The translations under genes were made by a program, and so were the position numbers. DNA of 64,000 nucleotides from assembly GCA_030374765.1 (NCBI GenBank), contig JARGXX010000002.1, positions 1,240,001 through 1,304,000 of the forward strand. The letters are read 5' to 3'. Shown piece by piece: positions 1 through 10,829 of the stretch (position 1 is its first letter; the number at the start of each line of letters is the position of its first letter). The stretch comes from Agarophyton chilense (Eukaryota > Rhodophyta > Florideophyceae > Gracilariales > Gracilariaceae). A model generated the notes under the pieces. That model was given only the letters and a program-made list of their open reading frames with translations, did no database searches and was not told the origin of the DNA.

Positions 1-1
1 T

Positions 2-3000
2 GTGGAGGTGGGGTCAGCGGTGAATGTACGCGGGGAATCGCACACCGGTCCCGAGTTGGAGTTGTTCGATGACGGCGATGCCGTTCCTTCGCAGGAAGTG
101 GATAGGACTCTCGTGGAAAAGAAGATCTCTGCTTCAGACTATGACCAGTGCCGCTTGATTGTGGACATAGATGACATACAAATCCCCGAGAAGACTGTCA
201 GAAGTGTGAAGGCGGAACACAAGGCGGCGACGATGGCAAAGTGCAAAACGTGTGGCTGGCTTGCGTCGGCAGGGTCGATTGCTGTTGCCATCGTCGGGAG
301 AATGGAATCAGATTTCAGTGAAATTGTTCACAATGGGAGGGTAGTGGTGCCTGTCGTACTCATTGACGGTCATCACCGCATCTTGGTTCTGCGAGATCTG
401 AAGAATGATCCCTCTGAAGGGAGAAAGTGGTTGGAAATTGTGCGGTCTCTTGATGTCCTTCTTTGGAGACGAAAGGACCGGAAGCCTTTATCGCTGAACG
501 AAGTGCTCGGTCTTGGTAATGTACTCAATGAAATGAGTTCAAATGTGTTGAAGATGAGTTTCGCCGACAAGGTTCATTCGACAGTGTCCTTCATTTGCAA
601 CTTGATTGACGATAATAGAACCAAGTTGGCTGACCTTACTCCGACACGGATAGCTGGGGCGCTGAAGACGAGCAAAGCTATAGGAATCTACAGCTTGCGC
701 CACTTGAATCGCTATGCGACTCTTGGGTTGAAATTCGTCAGGAGCGAAGGTCTCCTGGAGTTCTTTGAGAACGTATGAAAGGAGGGTCCAGTGCTAACGC
801 TTGCGCATGTGTCGAGTGACTTGTTGTTAGGACTCGAAGACGAAATATTCCGTTTCGAAATCCGTTGTTTGCAGCTACATGTGAGGGTGAGGATGGGTTC
901 TACGGGGAATATGAGACGTTTCCAAGAGACGCGAAAGCAGTTCTTCCAATGCGCCATAGGAATGTTCCAACTATGCGAAAGGGCGGGAAAGGAGAAGGGT
1001 CTGACGGCGGCGAAGGTTCTAGACAGCACAATTGTGATGGGAAAGAACGAGGTGTCTTTAAGGGAGTACCTTTGCATGCAAACGGCGAAGATGGAGCTCA
1101 GTGGTCCGAAGCGGTTGTGGCCGGGGTTGGTGTCGAAGAGCATGAAAATCGCACAAAGGCGGATTGAAGGCGGTCTGAAAGTGAGTCTGGCGTCCCCAAG
1201 TGCGGAGAAGGATGTGGTGGAGGTGCCACCTTCTGTGAATGTTCCTTTGTCTAGTGCTGGGGAGTCTGTACCCCACCAGGAAACCGTGGTTCCCAGACGC
1301 ATCACACGAACTAGAAAAGGTACTGAGCGCGGGCTGGATGCTGCGGGTGAGAGGGTGATGGAACCTAGACAGAGAAAGGGGCAGAGAAAGGCTGTGGTCA
1401 TTAGTGATGATGAACGCGAGTATGAACAGCCTTTAAAGCGGAAGAGGAAGAGGAGAAAGACGGTGGGCACATCTGCGGCTCAAATACCGGCTGACGTGGT
1501 GGATGTGTTCAAGAAGATGAGCAGATAAGAGCTGAAGCGCTTCTTGAAGGAACATGTACTCAATGTTTTCTCATCGAGTGAGGATGAACTGGATGATGAC
1601 GGGGGGCAGGGTGCATTTGTAGGGGACGAAGAGGAGGAAGGTGGGCAAATGCGTGGCTTCGAAGACAATAATCCGGAGGGTGTTCCGAAGGGGCTGAAGA
1701 GGGCGGGACCGTATGCGGGGGGGTCGGGTATGTCGTGGGTGTACTTGGTGAATGCACTTCCGAGCGAGCGGCCGGCGGGTGAAAATGGAGTGAAGCATCA
1801 GCACCTCTGGATGCAGATGATTTACCTACGGAACAAGCACAGGGAGGAGTGCTTGAGGGTAGAAGACTTGAAAAGTGTGCACCATGCGGTTTATTGGCGT
1901 GCTACTCATAACAGGCACAAGGAACTGGGCTCCACGAAAGAACCGGTTCTTGGGGTGATTCTACCGACGAAGGACCACCCTGTGAATGAAGAGCAGGCGA
2001 TATGGATGGCAGCAATGGAGAGGGATGACTTGGCCCGCGAGTACTTCGCGACTAAGAGAAGTGAGCTGATGGAGAAAGGATTTTGTGTGCTGGAAGAGTT
2101 TGCCACGGACGAGGGGATGGCGGATGAGGCGAAGAAGAGGGGGGTAAACTTCGATGGGGATGTGACTGGGACTTTGCTAGAGTTCTTCCAGACGGATTTC
2201 TTGAAACAGCCGGACTTGACGATTGAAGGGAATAAAAAGAAATGGGACCCTATAATTAACGCTGGTGAGGAGAGAGACGCTGGAGATAGAATGAAGGGAG
2301 TTGGGCGGTACATTACGACGAAGGTGGGGATGGTGGATTTTGTGGAGAAGGATGAGAACAACGTTTTAATGGTGAGGAAAATGGCATTGTTGGATGCGAG
2401 GTTTGGACAGATTGCGGCCGCTCTTCGGTTGTGCAACAACCGGTCGGGGAAGAAGAGGATGTATGCCCCTGAAACAGGGAGGCGAGTGCTGTGTACGGCG
2501 GAGGGCTGTCCAAGGCAGGTGTTACATACGGACTTTCGAGGACTGACCGATGTCGAGAAGAACGTCAGAGAGGTTCCAGGGTTCTTCATGATGGCGGCGG
2601 GAGCGAGTTCGTTTATGCTTTGGGTTTGTGAGAGGTCACATAACATGTACGTGCCCGACGACAGGAGCTTGAAGCGGCTGTCTCGGACGATGGTAGTGAG
2701 GAAGTTCAGGATTCCGCCGTACTCCATTTTTATTGGAAGAGGAGATGTGTTTCATGCTGGAGCTGGATACGAGGATGCATTGGTTAAGGAAGTTTGCATG
2801 AGGTATCACATGTACTTGGTACCGGATGGGTACAAGCTACCGGACGCAGTGCATAGGCAACCAGCATTTCGGCCTAAGTTCGAAGAGGGTGATTCCAACA
2901 AGGGTGATGATGAAGACGTCCAGGTAGATGAGGATGAGGAGTTGGATGAAGATTATAAAATGGAAGTTGTTGAAAGTTGGGAAGAGGAGTATGAAGAAGA

Positions 3001-3091
3001 GGATGATGAACCTGGGATGGGTCTCAACTCGGCTAACACAGATGGAGACTATGAAGACGGCGGTATGATAATGGATGACGACGACGACTAG
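2..3091 (+). CDS. ParB-like / 2OG-Fe(II) oxygenase-like large protein, 5' partial, frame crossed by two stops
   Basis: A single reading frame runs from the window edge to the stop at 3089-3091, about 1030 codons, interrupted only by TGA at 776-778 and TAA at 1526-1528. The first part holds a ParB/sulfiredoxin-like signature, LIDGHHR, near codon 120. The middle is Arg/Lys-rich with a nuclear-localisation-like stretch near 1430-1470. The last part has a double-stranded beta-helix pattern typical of 2OG-Fe(II) oxygenases: LHTDF (HxD) near 2524, GDVFHAGAGY (distal His) near 2745 and a following RYH near 2800. The tail is strongly acidic. No frameshift is seen, so the stops are either recent mutations or lie in introns whose length is a multiple of three. 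Candidates are 773-874 (GTATGA...TTTGCAG) and 1463-1549 (GTGGGC...CTTGAAG), both phase 0. DNA-base oxidation or modification is a possible role, but this is inference. The gene may be host or element-borne. Confidence 0.6.
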
Positions 3092-3196
3092 ATAGTATCT
3101 GTTACCTATTGAACAATAAAGAGTACAATTTGAGGTAATATGTGGAGTAGTCCTCTTTTCTTGTAAAAGTGATCAGTCGCCTTTCAGTAGAAACTC
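3092..3196. other. Short 3' intergenic spacer with AATAAA-like signal
   Basis: AATAAA occurs at about 3114-3119, shortly after the stop of the upstream plus-strand gene, and could serve its polyadenylation. The spacer separates two convergent genes. Confidence 0.35.
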
Positions 3197-4012
3197 CTAA
3201 ACAACTGGATTGAAACGAGTGAGAGCAGCACTTGCTTTCACTTTCTCATAGTGAATGACAACTGTCGAAGATATCAAGATTACGACATCCACTGTGTTAC
3301 TAAGCAGTATAGGAACCCCAGGGCCCTCAATGCGAGAGGTGGAGAAGGCGGTTGAAGAGAGTGCAGCGAAAGTGCATGCCGACAGCCTCATACCAAGTAG
3401 TCGGAAGGTTACAGCCGGACTGGATATGAATAAAGCCTGTTGAAAAGAGTGGGAGAGGGCGCCAAGCACGAGGTTCATGAAAGAGGTTCTCCGTGGTTCC
3501 GGGGTCATTGTGAACTTTGTGTTAAGATAGGACTCTGGAAAGAAGGATATAGAAACAAGCTGGAGAAGATATGCCAAAGCGCCAACTGCGGCCCCTCCTG
3601 TGGAGAAGGCGATACAATTTGTCTTCACATCTGATGAAAGGGTACCGCTGACTGGAATGAAGCGGTGAACGAGGAACATTATGGCGTTGAGGGGGATGAG
3701 TAGAGTAAGGAGTAGAGCCCCGAATTCCAGAAAGGCTCGTTTCTTCCAGGTATATCGCTGGTTTGGATTGAACGGCGTAGTTTGTAGAGACCCGTATAAC
3801 GCGTTTATACATTGTACGCCTCCTTCGATTATGAGAATGTGTAGCAGGCTTTGGATAGGACACCTCAATAGTGTTATGAGAATGAACCGAAGGAGAGAGT
3901 TGAATCTGAATGGAAGCGTGTATTGCAGAGCTGGGTCTATAACTCCGAAGAGTGTAGTTAGTGTGATTGTGAACGTTAAGGTCGATGTGAAGAGTGCTTG
4001 CTAACTGAACAT
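3197..4012 (-). pseudogene. Multi-pass membrane protein, disrupted near its start
   Basis: A minus-strand frame of about 270 codons encodes several hydrophobic segments, for example FLEFGALLLTLLIPLNAIMF and VGALAYLLQLVSISFF, separated by basic loops. This suggests four to six membrane spans. No family was recognised. The only upstream ATG in frame (4012-4010) is followed three codons later by TAG (4003-4001), so the frame has no intact conventional start. It may be a pseudogene, may start inside an unrecognised spliced exon, or may carry a sequence error. Its neighbour at 4774-5596 is also disrupted, which favours decay or poor local sequence quality. Confidence 0.4.
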
Positions 4013-4013
4013 C

Positions 4014-4640
4014 TTAGTAAAGGCGTTCCGGTTTGCTAGTCTTCCTTGTACGCTGCACATAGGTAACGATATGATACCGATCTTTGAACAGTTGTTTCAG
4101 AGTATCTTGCTGCTGTAGGGAGTTGCGAGTGGGGAGCCTCTTGGTGGTCGTACAAATGTCACGAATCTCGTCTATGAGCTCGTTGGTGATATGATTCTGG
4201 AACCCTCTGACTTCGACCACATTCTGGGTGGTTGGAAGTTTGATTTGAAAGACTTCGTCGATGGTGATAACCGTTCGTTGTGGAAGAATATCCACAGCTG
4301 CTGAGCATTGGACAGAAGAACCAGGGGATAGGGAAAGACGTGCTTCGTAGCGCTGCATGCTTGAAAACGAGAGGAGAGTGTTGTGTAGAAAGGTATTTGT
4401 GAGGGACTGGATACAGTATGTTGAGCGCAATGAAGTAGGGTGGTCATCGGTGGATATATATATGTAGTGATCAAAGTAGTTGTTAGGTTGTTGCCGTATC
4501 TCTGTCGCGGAGTATGAATAATTGTTATGAATGAAAACCTTTGATAGGCTGTAGGAGCGGTTATTGGGTACAGACTTAATTGCAAAGTTGGAAGATTTAT
4601 GAAGAGTGGTTGTAGTGATGATTTGTGATGTACGAAGCAA
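4014..4640 (-). CDS. Hypothetical protein, 208 codons
   Basis: An open minus-strand frame lies directly upstream of the membrane-protein frame and on the same strand. The N-terminal half is Ser/Thr/Tyr/Asn-rich and may be untranslated. The C-terminal half, from the internal Met at residue ~93 (MQRYEARLSLSPG), has a more protein-like composition with charged and hydrophobic alternation. No domain was recognised. It may be a separate small gene, an upstream exon of the membrane protein, or a chance open frame. Confidence 0.25.
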   Translation of the reverse strand: MLRTSQIITTTTLHKSSNFAIKSVPNNRSYSLSKVFIHNNYSYSATEIRQQPNNYFDHYIYISTDDHPTSLRSTYCIQSLTNTFLHNTLLSFSSMQRYEARLSLSPGSSVQCSAAVDILPQRTVITIDEVFQIKLPTTQNVVEVRGFQNHITNELIDEIRDICTTTKRLPTRNSLQQQDTLKQLFKDRYHIVTYVQRTRKTSKPERLY

Positions 4641-4773
4641 TTCTTAATATCGTTTCATATATTCTGACGTGGTGTCGTGCGGATAGCAGTCTTTATCGAG
4701 GCAGCGAAGGAGATGGACATATGCTTTAGAAAGGAGGACTTGTTTTTATTGGAAGGGGTATATCAATGAAGTA

Positions 4774-5596
4774 CTACCCATTGAGGAGGACGTTCAAGAA
4801 GTTCGTATGGAAAGGGGCGGGGTCACGGTTTCCAATGGATTTTTGGGCGTTAGAAACGTTGTAGAAGTAGACGTTCCGGAACTCAAAGTATGAGAACGAG
4901 GTGGGGAACTGTGTAAGTGTTTTTCCGTAGGCCAGAAGTTTTTGGAGTGTTTCTGTTGTATTGTAGGCGATTCGTGTTACGAATGTGACGATGGCGAGGG
5001 GCTCTTTCATTATGGTTGAAACGACTGTGCGGTGTTGTACTGCAACTTCGTGCATTGTGATAAAGCCATAAGTGGAGCCGACGAGATTAAAAGCTGATAT
5101 CCATACGAGTTTTTCGTAGTAAGCTTTAGAGAAGGAGGGCTGGTCGACGACATGACAAGTGAGGCCTGCGGTACTGAGGCGATTGGCGAGTGCGGGAGCC
5201 CATTTGCCGGTGGCAGTTGTGAGACCATGGGGACTGAGGAGGGGACACCGTCCTCGGGGAGTGCGTTAAGGGAGGGGACGGCGAGGAAGAGAACGGCTTT
5301 GGTGCAGTTTTGGAGCCCATAGGTTGAAAGAAGAGGGAGAATGTTTCCGTTCTGAAGGAAGACCAGATCCTCTCTGCGGGAGGAAGGGCAGAATTGAATG
5401 ACGTCTTCGAGTGAATGATTTCTGCCGCAGAAGAAAATGGGGCCGTCGGGGATGTATTGCGCGGAGATGAATTCTTGAGTTGAAAGAAAAGCATCTTGTG
5501 GGGTGCCGTTGTTGCGAAGCAAAGTGCCGATTCGGCCTCTGCCGACAATAACGGCTGGTCGGAGGTGCAAGGGATGGCAGTGAGAGAGTCGGTCAT
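4774..5596 (-). pseudogene. Ketopantoate reductase (ApbA/PanE)-like NAD(P)-binding protein, frame broken twice
   Basis: The start ATG at 5596 has a good context (ATCAACATG) and begins MTDSLTAIPC. The frame then shifts by one base near 5565-5575 into a Rossmann segment, AVIVGRGRIGTLLRNNG, with VFLQNGNILPLL and KAVLFLAVPSLNALPEDG downstream. A second one-base shift near 5235-5250 (a CCCC run) leads into HGLTTATGKWAPALANRLS and YYEKLVWISAFNLVGS, ending at 4774. This order (GxGxxG nucleotide loop, mid-domain NG motif, then helical C-terminal domain) matches ketopantoate-reductase-like proteins of plants and algae, which are usually about 270-330 residues. Both breaks look like single-base losses, so recent pseudogenisation and sequencing or assembly error are both possible. 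Confidence 0.6.
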
Positions 5597-5673
5597 GTTG
5601 ATTGCGAAAGGTGTTTGGAGTGCGGTGTGCTTGGAATTGAAGAAGTGGTGGGGGTGGCGAGTGTGGAGATGTG

Positions 5674-5681
5674 ATTAAATA
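5674..5681 (-). promoter_or_regulatory. TATA-like box upstream of the reductase-like gene
   Basis: On the minus strand TATTTAAT lies about 80 bases before the ATG at 5596, followed by a C/A-rich leader without ATG. The position fits a core promoter. This is a single weak motif. Confidence 0.3.
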
Positions 5682-5699
5682 GAGAAGGAGTATGATTGT

Positions 5700-6207
5700 G
5701 GAGGAATGGGTGTTAGGGGTTTTTGGGAAGGAGGTTAGATTTATGATATTGAATGGTGTTTATTGTGTTAAAAGTGTAGGAGTGTGTGTTGTTATGGAAG
5801 ACATAACGGGAAAGAGGGCTTATGAGTAATCGGCGGTTTGTGTTACGAATGAGTGTGATTTATTATAAATAAGAAGGCTATGAAATTGGGAGTAGTGAGG
5901 GAGCGCTGAACATGATAGAAGGAGTAGGAATATGGATGTGATAGTGGGAGTGAGCAATGAGTAGGATGAAGGGCATCCGGAGCGTAGATGCAGGGGTGTA
6001 CGAGGGTACTGAAATTGGGCGAGTGCGCGCGAAAAGCGGGTCAAAAAAAGGAGATAAAATGCCGGAGGTGGGCGAGGGGATTTTCGAGGGGGGGTGCTGT
6101 GTGGGAGGCTGCGGGTACTCCTGGCCGCACTAAGGTGAGTGCGCTTGCGCTTGCGGTGGCTCTTGTCGATAGCTTTCGCGGGCGTTGGCGATGTCGAGCG
6201 GATCCCC
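5700..6207. other. Intergenic, G-rich on plus strand
   Basis: No supported gene. Minus-strand open frames here are Pro/Ser-rich mirror images of the purine-rich plus strand. Confidence 0.4.
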
Positions 6208-6657
6208 ATGGGGCTGGAGACGGGGAAGCTGTGGAGGGCGAATGAGGAACTGAAGAGGCGTGTGAAGGTGTTGGAAGTGCACATGGAAGGGGTGGGGGAG
6301 ATTTGGGGTGCGCGGAAGGTGTTGAAGGAGGTGGAAGAGGAGAGGGGGAGAGCGAAAGGGTCGCCGGTGACGCCAGGGAGACGCGGGGAGCCGGCTGGGA
6401 TGAAGAAGGGGAGAGAGGAATGGAAAGGGGGAGGAGTTGGAGAGAGTCGGCTGAAGAAGAGGAGGGTTGGTAAGGATGTGGAGAAGAAGGGTGGGAATGT
6501 GTGTGTGGTGGGGCAGCCGGGTGTGAGGAACTTGAGCAGTGGGGAGGTGGACGAGGTTGAGAATGCGGTGGTGGACTTCTTCAACCTCAAATACCCTCCC
6601 GGTGGAAGGCTGGAGCCTAGTGAGCAAAAGGACCAGTTAGGAGGTAGAAGGTACTGA
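6208..6657 (+). CDS. Small basic coiled-coil protein, hypothetical
   Basis: I chose the ATG at 6208 (context CCCCATGGGG) over the longer frame from 6139. The product is about 149 residues. An N-terminal heptad-like helix (LWRANEELKRRVKVLEVHME) suggests a coiled coil. The middle is rich in Gly, Arg and Lys, with basic clusters near KKRRVGKDVEKK. The end is more ordered (VDEVENAVVDFFNLKYPPGG). No family was recognised. The strong G/A bias of the coding strand is shared with the ParB-like frame at 2-3091. It may be a small nuclear protein or an accessory ORF of a mobile element. Confidence 0.35.
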   Translation: MGLETGKLWRANEELKRRVKVLEVHMEGVGEIWGARKVLKEVEEERGRAKGSPVTPGRRGEPAGMKKGREEWKGGGVGESRLKKRRVGKDVEKKGGNVCVVGQPGVRNLSSGEVDEVENAVVDFFNLKYPPGGRLEPSEQKDQLGGRRY

Positions 6658-6699
6658 CGACTGCCTTGGTATGGATCTCCACCTAGAGCGGTCAAAAGT

Positions 6700-7888
6700 G
6701 ACCAGTAAACTGCAAATGCAGATTAAACTGCATTAAGTGGTCAAAACACTAAGATGCATGGAGTTCTTATTTCCAAATTTTTTTTCAGGTGCCGAACTAG
6801 CGCAATCTGCAAAATTCTTAGATTTTTTGGCTTTTTATTTACAAAACTAGCTATCTAGCACACTTATCTAGCATTCCGAGAACACAGACGTGGTTTCCTC
6901 CATGGTAATCACTACTTGGCACACTGTTCTACTGCCCATAGATATCGCTGACTTCGTCGTCGCGCATCACGTATTGGGTCAATGTATCGGACTAAATCTG
7001 AAACTCCGCATGCCAAAAACCTGGGTTTTCGATTCATTAACAAAGATGACGATCAACTTCTACATGCAGTCCGGATCGCTTTATTATACACAGAGTATTG
7101 CGGTTTGAGACACCTTTGGCCTAAGTATCTTTCGAAGTAATGAAGCTCTCTACAAATCGTATACCAAAGCTGTTCACGCGTTTAGAATCAAAAACGGAAT
7201 TGTTAGATGTTAAACAGTGGTTAGCGCAGCACAAAAGTAAATAATTTTCTCGTGACAAAATAGCAATTGATGGCACTCTGTGGAGTATACTTGAGAATTG
7301 ATGCTACGCACGTACCTTTTCTGATTATTTCCACCTTCATGACCAACGTTGAGCTACTTTGCCGTTTCTGCTGTTCTGGAAACTACTGTTTGAGAGAATG
7401 GACTGTGGAGTTGCATGGATAAGAAAAATGGGACAGGGTTGTGAGGACATTGAATTTCGAATCAGGCGCCAAAATTGGACAGCTCATGAACGCATATGCG
7501 TGGAGACTTGGCGGCCGATGACTAGTCTCCAGGGGTTGAGTTGGGTCCCTGTATTGTGATTGAATTAGGATGGAAATAAAAAGTCCTGACTTGCTGTGTA
7601 CATATGCGCCCGTATAGTGTGATTGAGTTGGGTACCACGGCGCATGCCGAGCATGCCGAGTTGGGTCCCTGCTCGTTTATTGGTGTCAAATCAATCTATT
7701 AGCTGCATACGATACGTCGTGTATTTTCGCCTTTGGCGTCCTTCATGCGTCACGGAAAAAATAAAAGCACAACTATCCCAAGTTACACATGGCCTGCGGG
7801 AAGCTTCTTTTCACTACCGATATCTATTGCCCAATGGGTTCCCCAAACTGCTGGAAGCTCCTTTCCACCACGATTAACAGCCCAAACT
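6700..7888. other. AT-rich gene-free stretch with short repeats
   Basis: Composition drops in GC relative to both sides. Around 7530-7670 the phrase GAGTTGGGTNCC recurs three times, with a doubled GCATGCCGA. No gene, tRNA or transposon terminus can be supported. It may include the left flank of the Harbinger-type element that follows. Confidence 0.35.
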
Positions 7889-9733
7889 ATGGGAATCCTA
7901 CAAAAACTATTACTCCTTCTCCTCCTGCAACGTTCTCAAAATCAGAGCAGACGGACATTCTGACAGAGGATAACAAAAGCCGCCCAACGCCGTCGTGACC
8001 GTCGCATAACTCGGATTGCTCTTCAAAAACCTTCCTGCTCGGTGTTTGACACTTTGTGTGGATCAGGTGATGATCAGGCTCTTATTACATTATGTGGTTT
8101 CGACCACAGGAGCATTCGCGATCTTCTGCCACGGTTCTGGAGTATCTTTGACTCCTACACTCTGTATAGCAAAGACGTGTAGTATTCTAGTATGTCGGGG
8201 AATCCGATGGGTTGGTTTTTCGCGAAGTCGCGGTTGGAACTCATAAGTGAGTGATGTCATCAAACTTGTGATATGAAACGGCACACCGCGTAGGATGCCA
8301 GGAGGAAGGGTACAGTGTTGGGACACGTGGTATCACGAGTGGAGTGGCTTGCAACGGCGCATGTAGTGGCGATCCACGTGGCTGGTTTTACTACCCTTTG
8401 TAGCTAGACGTCCATTACGGACCGTACCCATACAGTGGTTTGGCTAAGTGGCTGACCACTGGGTATTATTTACGTACTATTTGGGCACTCACCCTGGCAC
8501 ACAGTACATAGTGTACCAGAGGTGAGCGCCGACTCCAAGTAAAGGAGACAACAGGGGCATCATGACTATTCTGTTCCTCGCTTAGGATTCCTTAACCTGA
8601 GAACCGGACGAGCTATAATAGATAGTCAGCCCCCAACCACTTCACGAGCCGTCTCGTACCTACGTCCCATCAACGTTTTACAGTTGCACTGTTCACCCTC
8701 GCTGGCGAGTAGTGGCCTTACATCCCACTTCCAGCTCGCTGGTGTTGTAGCTCTACCACCCCTTTTACTTCGCCGCAAGCGACCCATCGGCAGTCCGAAC
8801 GCTGTCGCAGATGTCTGCTCTCTCCGTTAGAGCGGATACTACAAGACGGTATGGTAAAAATGATACCGAACAGACAGAAAAGAAGGGGAAGACCACGATC
8901 GTTAACTGCTCTTCAGTGTCTGGCTTAAAATCTCACCTGGTACCGTTCCCGTGGTTCTCAGATGGTGCTCTGTATTTTATTTGGACTTACGGCTTCCGTA
9001 ACCAGCCCTTTATTCTTTTTGGTCGCCGTATCCTGCTTAAGATTCTCGCCGTCGACCCCAGTGCGGTAATACGCATGCCAACAGGTGAAGAAATTAAATC
9101 TTTTGAAGAAGCTTTCGCAGCAACGTACTCCTTGTTGAAGGATGTATATGCTGTTGCGGATGGGTTTAAAGTCTATTTGCGACAGTCCGGTGATGACGTC
9201 ATACAAAATTTGTTTTACAATGGTTGGAAGCATGATCACTACTTAGGAAATTTTTGGTCTTAGCTCCCAGTGGAGTTGTTCTAGCGTGCGCTATAAATGC
9301 CCCTGGATCAATGCACGATTCTACTATATCTGAATGGGGATCCGTTTATAAAAAGCTGGAGGAGGTACATGCAAGGACTGGAGGAACCTGTGTTATCGAT
9401 TCTGCCTTTTCAAGAGCACATCATCCATTCCTTATCAAGTCGGCTCAGGACGTTCCATTGACCAATGTTTATGGTGAAATAATAAAAGCCAGACAAGCAA
9501 CTTCTGCTCGCCAGGCATCGGAGTGGGGAATGAGGGCCTTTCAAGGATCCTTTCCTAGACTAAAGAACAGGCTGGTTTATGAAGAAAGAAAGGAACGAAG
9601 ATTAATCATTGACTTGGTCGTTTACTTGTTCAATTACAGGTCGAAGATGGTTGGAATCAACCAGATCCTATCCACATACATGCCACATTTGAGTGTGGGG
9701 GCAGATGACATTCTCCTGACTATGGAGTGCTAG
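7889..9733 (+). pseudogene. PIF/Harbinger DDE transposase, broken
   Basis: The N-terminal part (from ATG at 7889) contains SVFDTLCGSGDDQALITLCG and FDHRSIRDLLPRFWSIFDSY, the usual start of this transposase family. It carries TGA at 7961-7963 and TAG at 8180-8182, after which the frame is degraded. The catalytic part resumes in the frame from 8811 (VADGFKVYL, first Asp; IQNLFYNGWKHDHY). At about 9250, in a T5 run, it shifts by one base into the frame ending at 9733 (GSMHDSTISEWG; CVIDSAF, second Asp; ASEWGMRAFQGSFPRLK, with the catalytic Glu). D-D-E residues are therefore still visible. At least two stops and one frameshift make it inactive. Confidence 0.8.
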
Positions 9734-9780
9734 CTGTAATAAATTGGAGTGAAACTATACCTCCTTTCCGAAGCTTTTGT

Positions 9781-10700
9781 TCACTTTAAACTGCGAGGCG
9801 TCCCAATTGTTCCTGTACCTTTGGCCACCAACAGCATCATCATCTGCATAAACGTTTTCTCTATGAGCACGTTCGTCCGCCTTTCCTCCTCCATTTGTTG
9901 TTTCCTAAATCCCCTCTCGTCGGCTCTCATCTCTTCTCTTATCTTTCTTTTATCCTCCCTGCGTTTTCTTTGTTCTATTCTATTTGTTTCCATCCGTTCC
10001 CTGTCTTCCTTCCGACGCTCTCCCTCCGGCTCAATAGACGTCTTAAAACTCTATCAAGTCTCCTGTCCCATCGTCGGACCGCCCCCTTTTCAGACTCTTC
10101 CTGACAAGAGGTAAACCTGGTGATACAACCAAACCAGACCCTGAACTGTTACTTGCAGTATCGTTCCTGCCGCCGTCTTCTTGCTCTTTCCCTTCACCGC
10201 CACAATCATCTTCCCCATCCTCCGTAAAAAAAACTGCACCGAAATCCCCATCATCCCCTTCCTCCCAAGTCTACGCGCTCCTTTATAGGCTCTCTAATGC
10301 GCTTCGCGCGCAAAAAGTTTAGGGAGATTGTAGGGTCCCCTGTTGGCGTTCGACTGCGGTACAGTCAGGAAAATTTCCTTCACAGCGAGTCCGGTGTTTT
10401 CTTCTCTTCCGGCAAGGGGGTGCTGTGCAGCTGCGCTATTGGCTTTGATTCTTCCTGGCAAACCGGAAAGGCCTCATCTATTGCCTCAAGGAGGCAATCT
10501 ACCTCAGCATCTGTAAATGTTGCCCCACGATTTCCAACAGCTTTTGTGTTCCTTCTTGCTCTACCTCCGCCTCTAGATCTTCCACAACCCCTACGCCGAC
10601 CTCGACTGTTACTGCTCCCTTGCGGAGATGCTCTGCTCCCCCCACTATGATGCTCGCCACCGCCACCCCGACCCTGACCAATACTACTCTCATGTTCCAC
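9781..10700 (-). pseudogene. DUF6818/SANT-Myb-like Harbinger accessory protein, broken
   Basis: Read from 10700 downward, a Gly/Arg-rich leader precedes RGATFTDAEVDCLLEAIDEA, then QLHSTPLPEEKKTPDSL and, past stop codons near 10380, TPTGDPTI and LRAKRIRE. This is the tri-helical SANT-like pattern of DUF6818 proteins that accompany PIF/Harbinger transposases. The far end (9781-9993) keeps a charged helix, EQRKRREDKRKIREEMRADE, typical of the coiled-coil tail. Several stops interrupt it. It converges on the transposase gene. Confidence 0.6.
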
Positions 10701-10829
10701 GGTTCTGTTTCCGCTACTTTCGTGCGCTGAGCAGGTGGGGGTGTGCTGGATTGAAGCGAAGGCCGGGATTGGGAGTTAGAGGAGGGTTTGGACTTCGTTG
10801 TCGGGAAGTAGCGGTTGGGGAGATGGAAA

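Larger units (their letters stand above)
7889..10700. mobile_element. PIF/Harbinger-type DNA transposon, decayed
   Basis: This interval groups a broken DDE_Tnp_4 transposase on the plus strand with a convergent DUF6818/SANT-like gene on the minus strand. That two-gene arrangement is usual for PIF/Harbinger elements, where the Myb/SANT-like partner helps transposase bind DNA and enter the nucleus. I could not identify terminal inverted repeats or the TWA target duplication, so the limits given are those of the coding remnants. Confidence 0.65.

Noticed and set aside
773-830. Short intron model 773-830 (GTATGA...TTGTTAG)
   Set aside because: It would place the next exon in a frame that hits a stop within about 50 bases; the 773-874 model keeps the frame.
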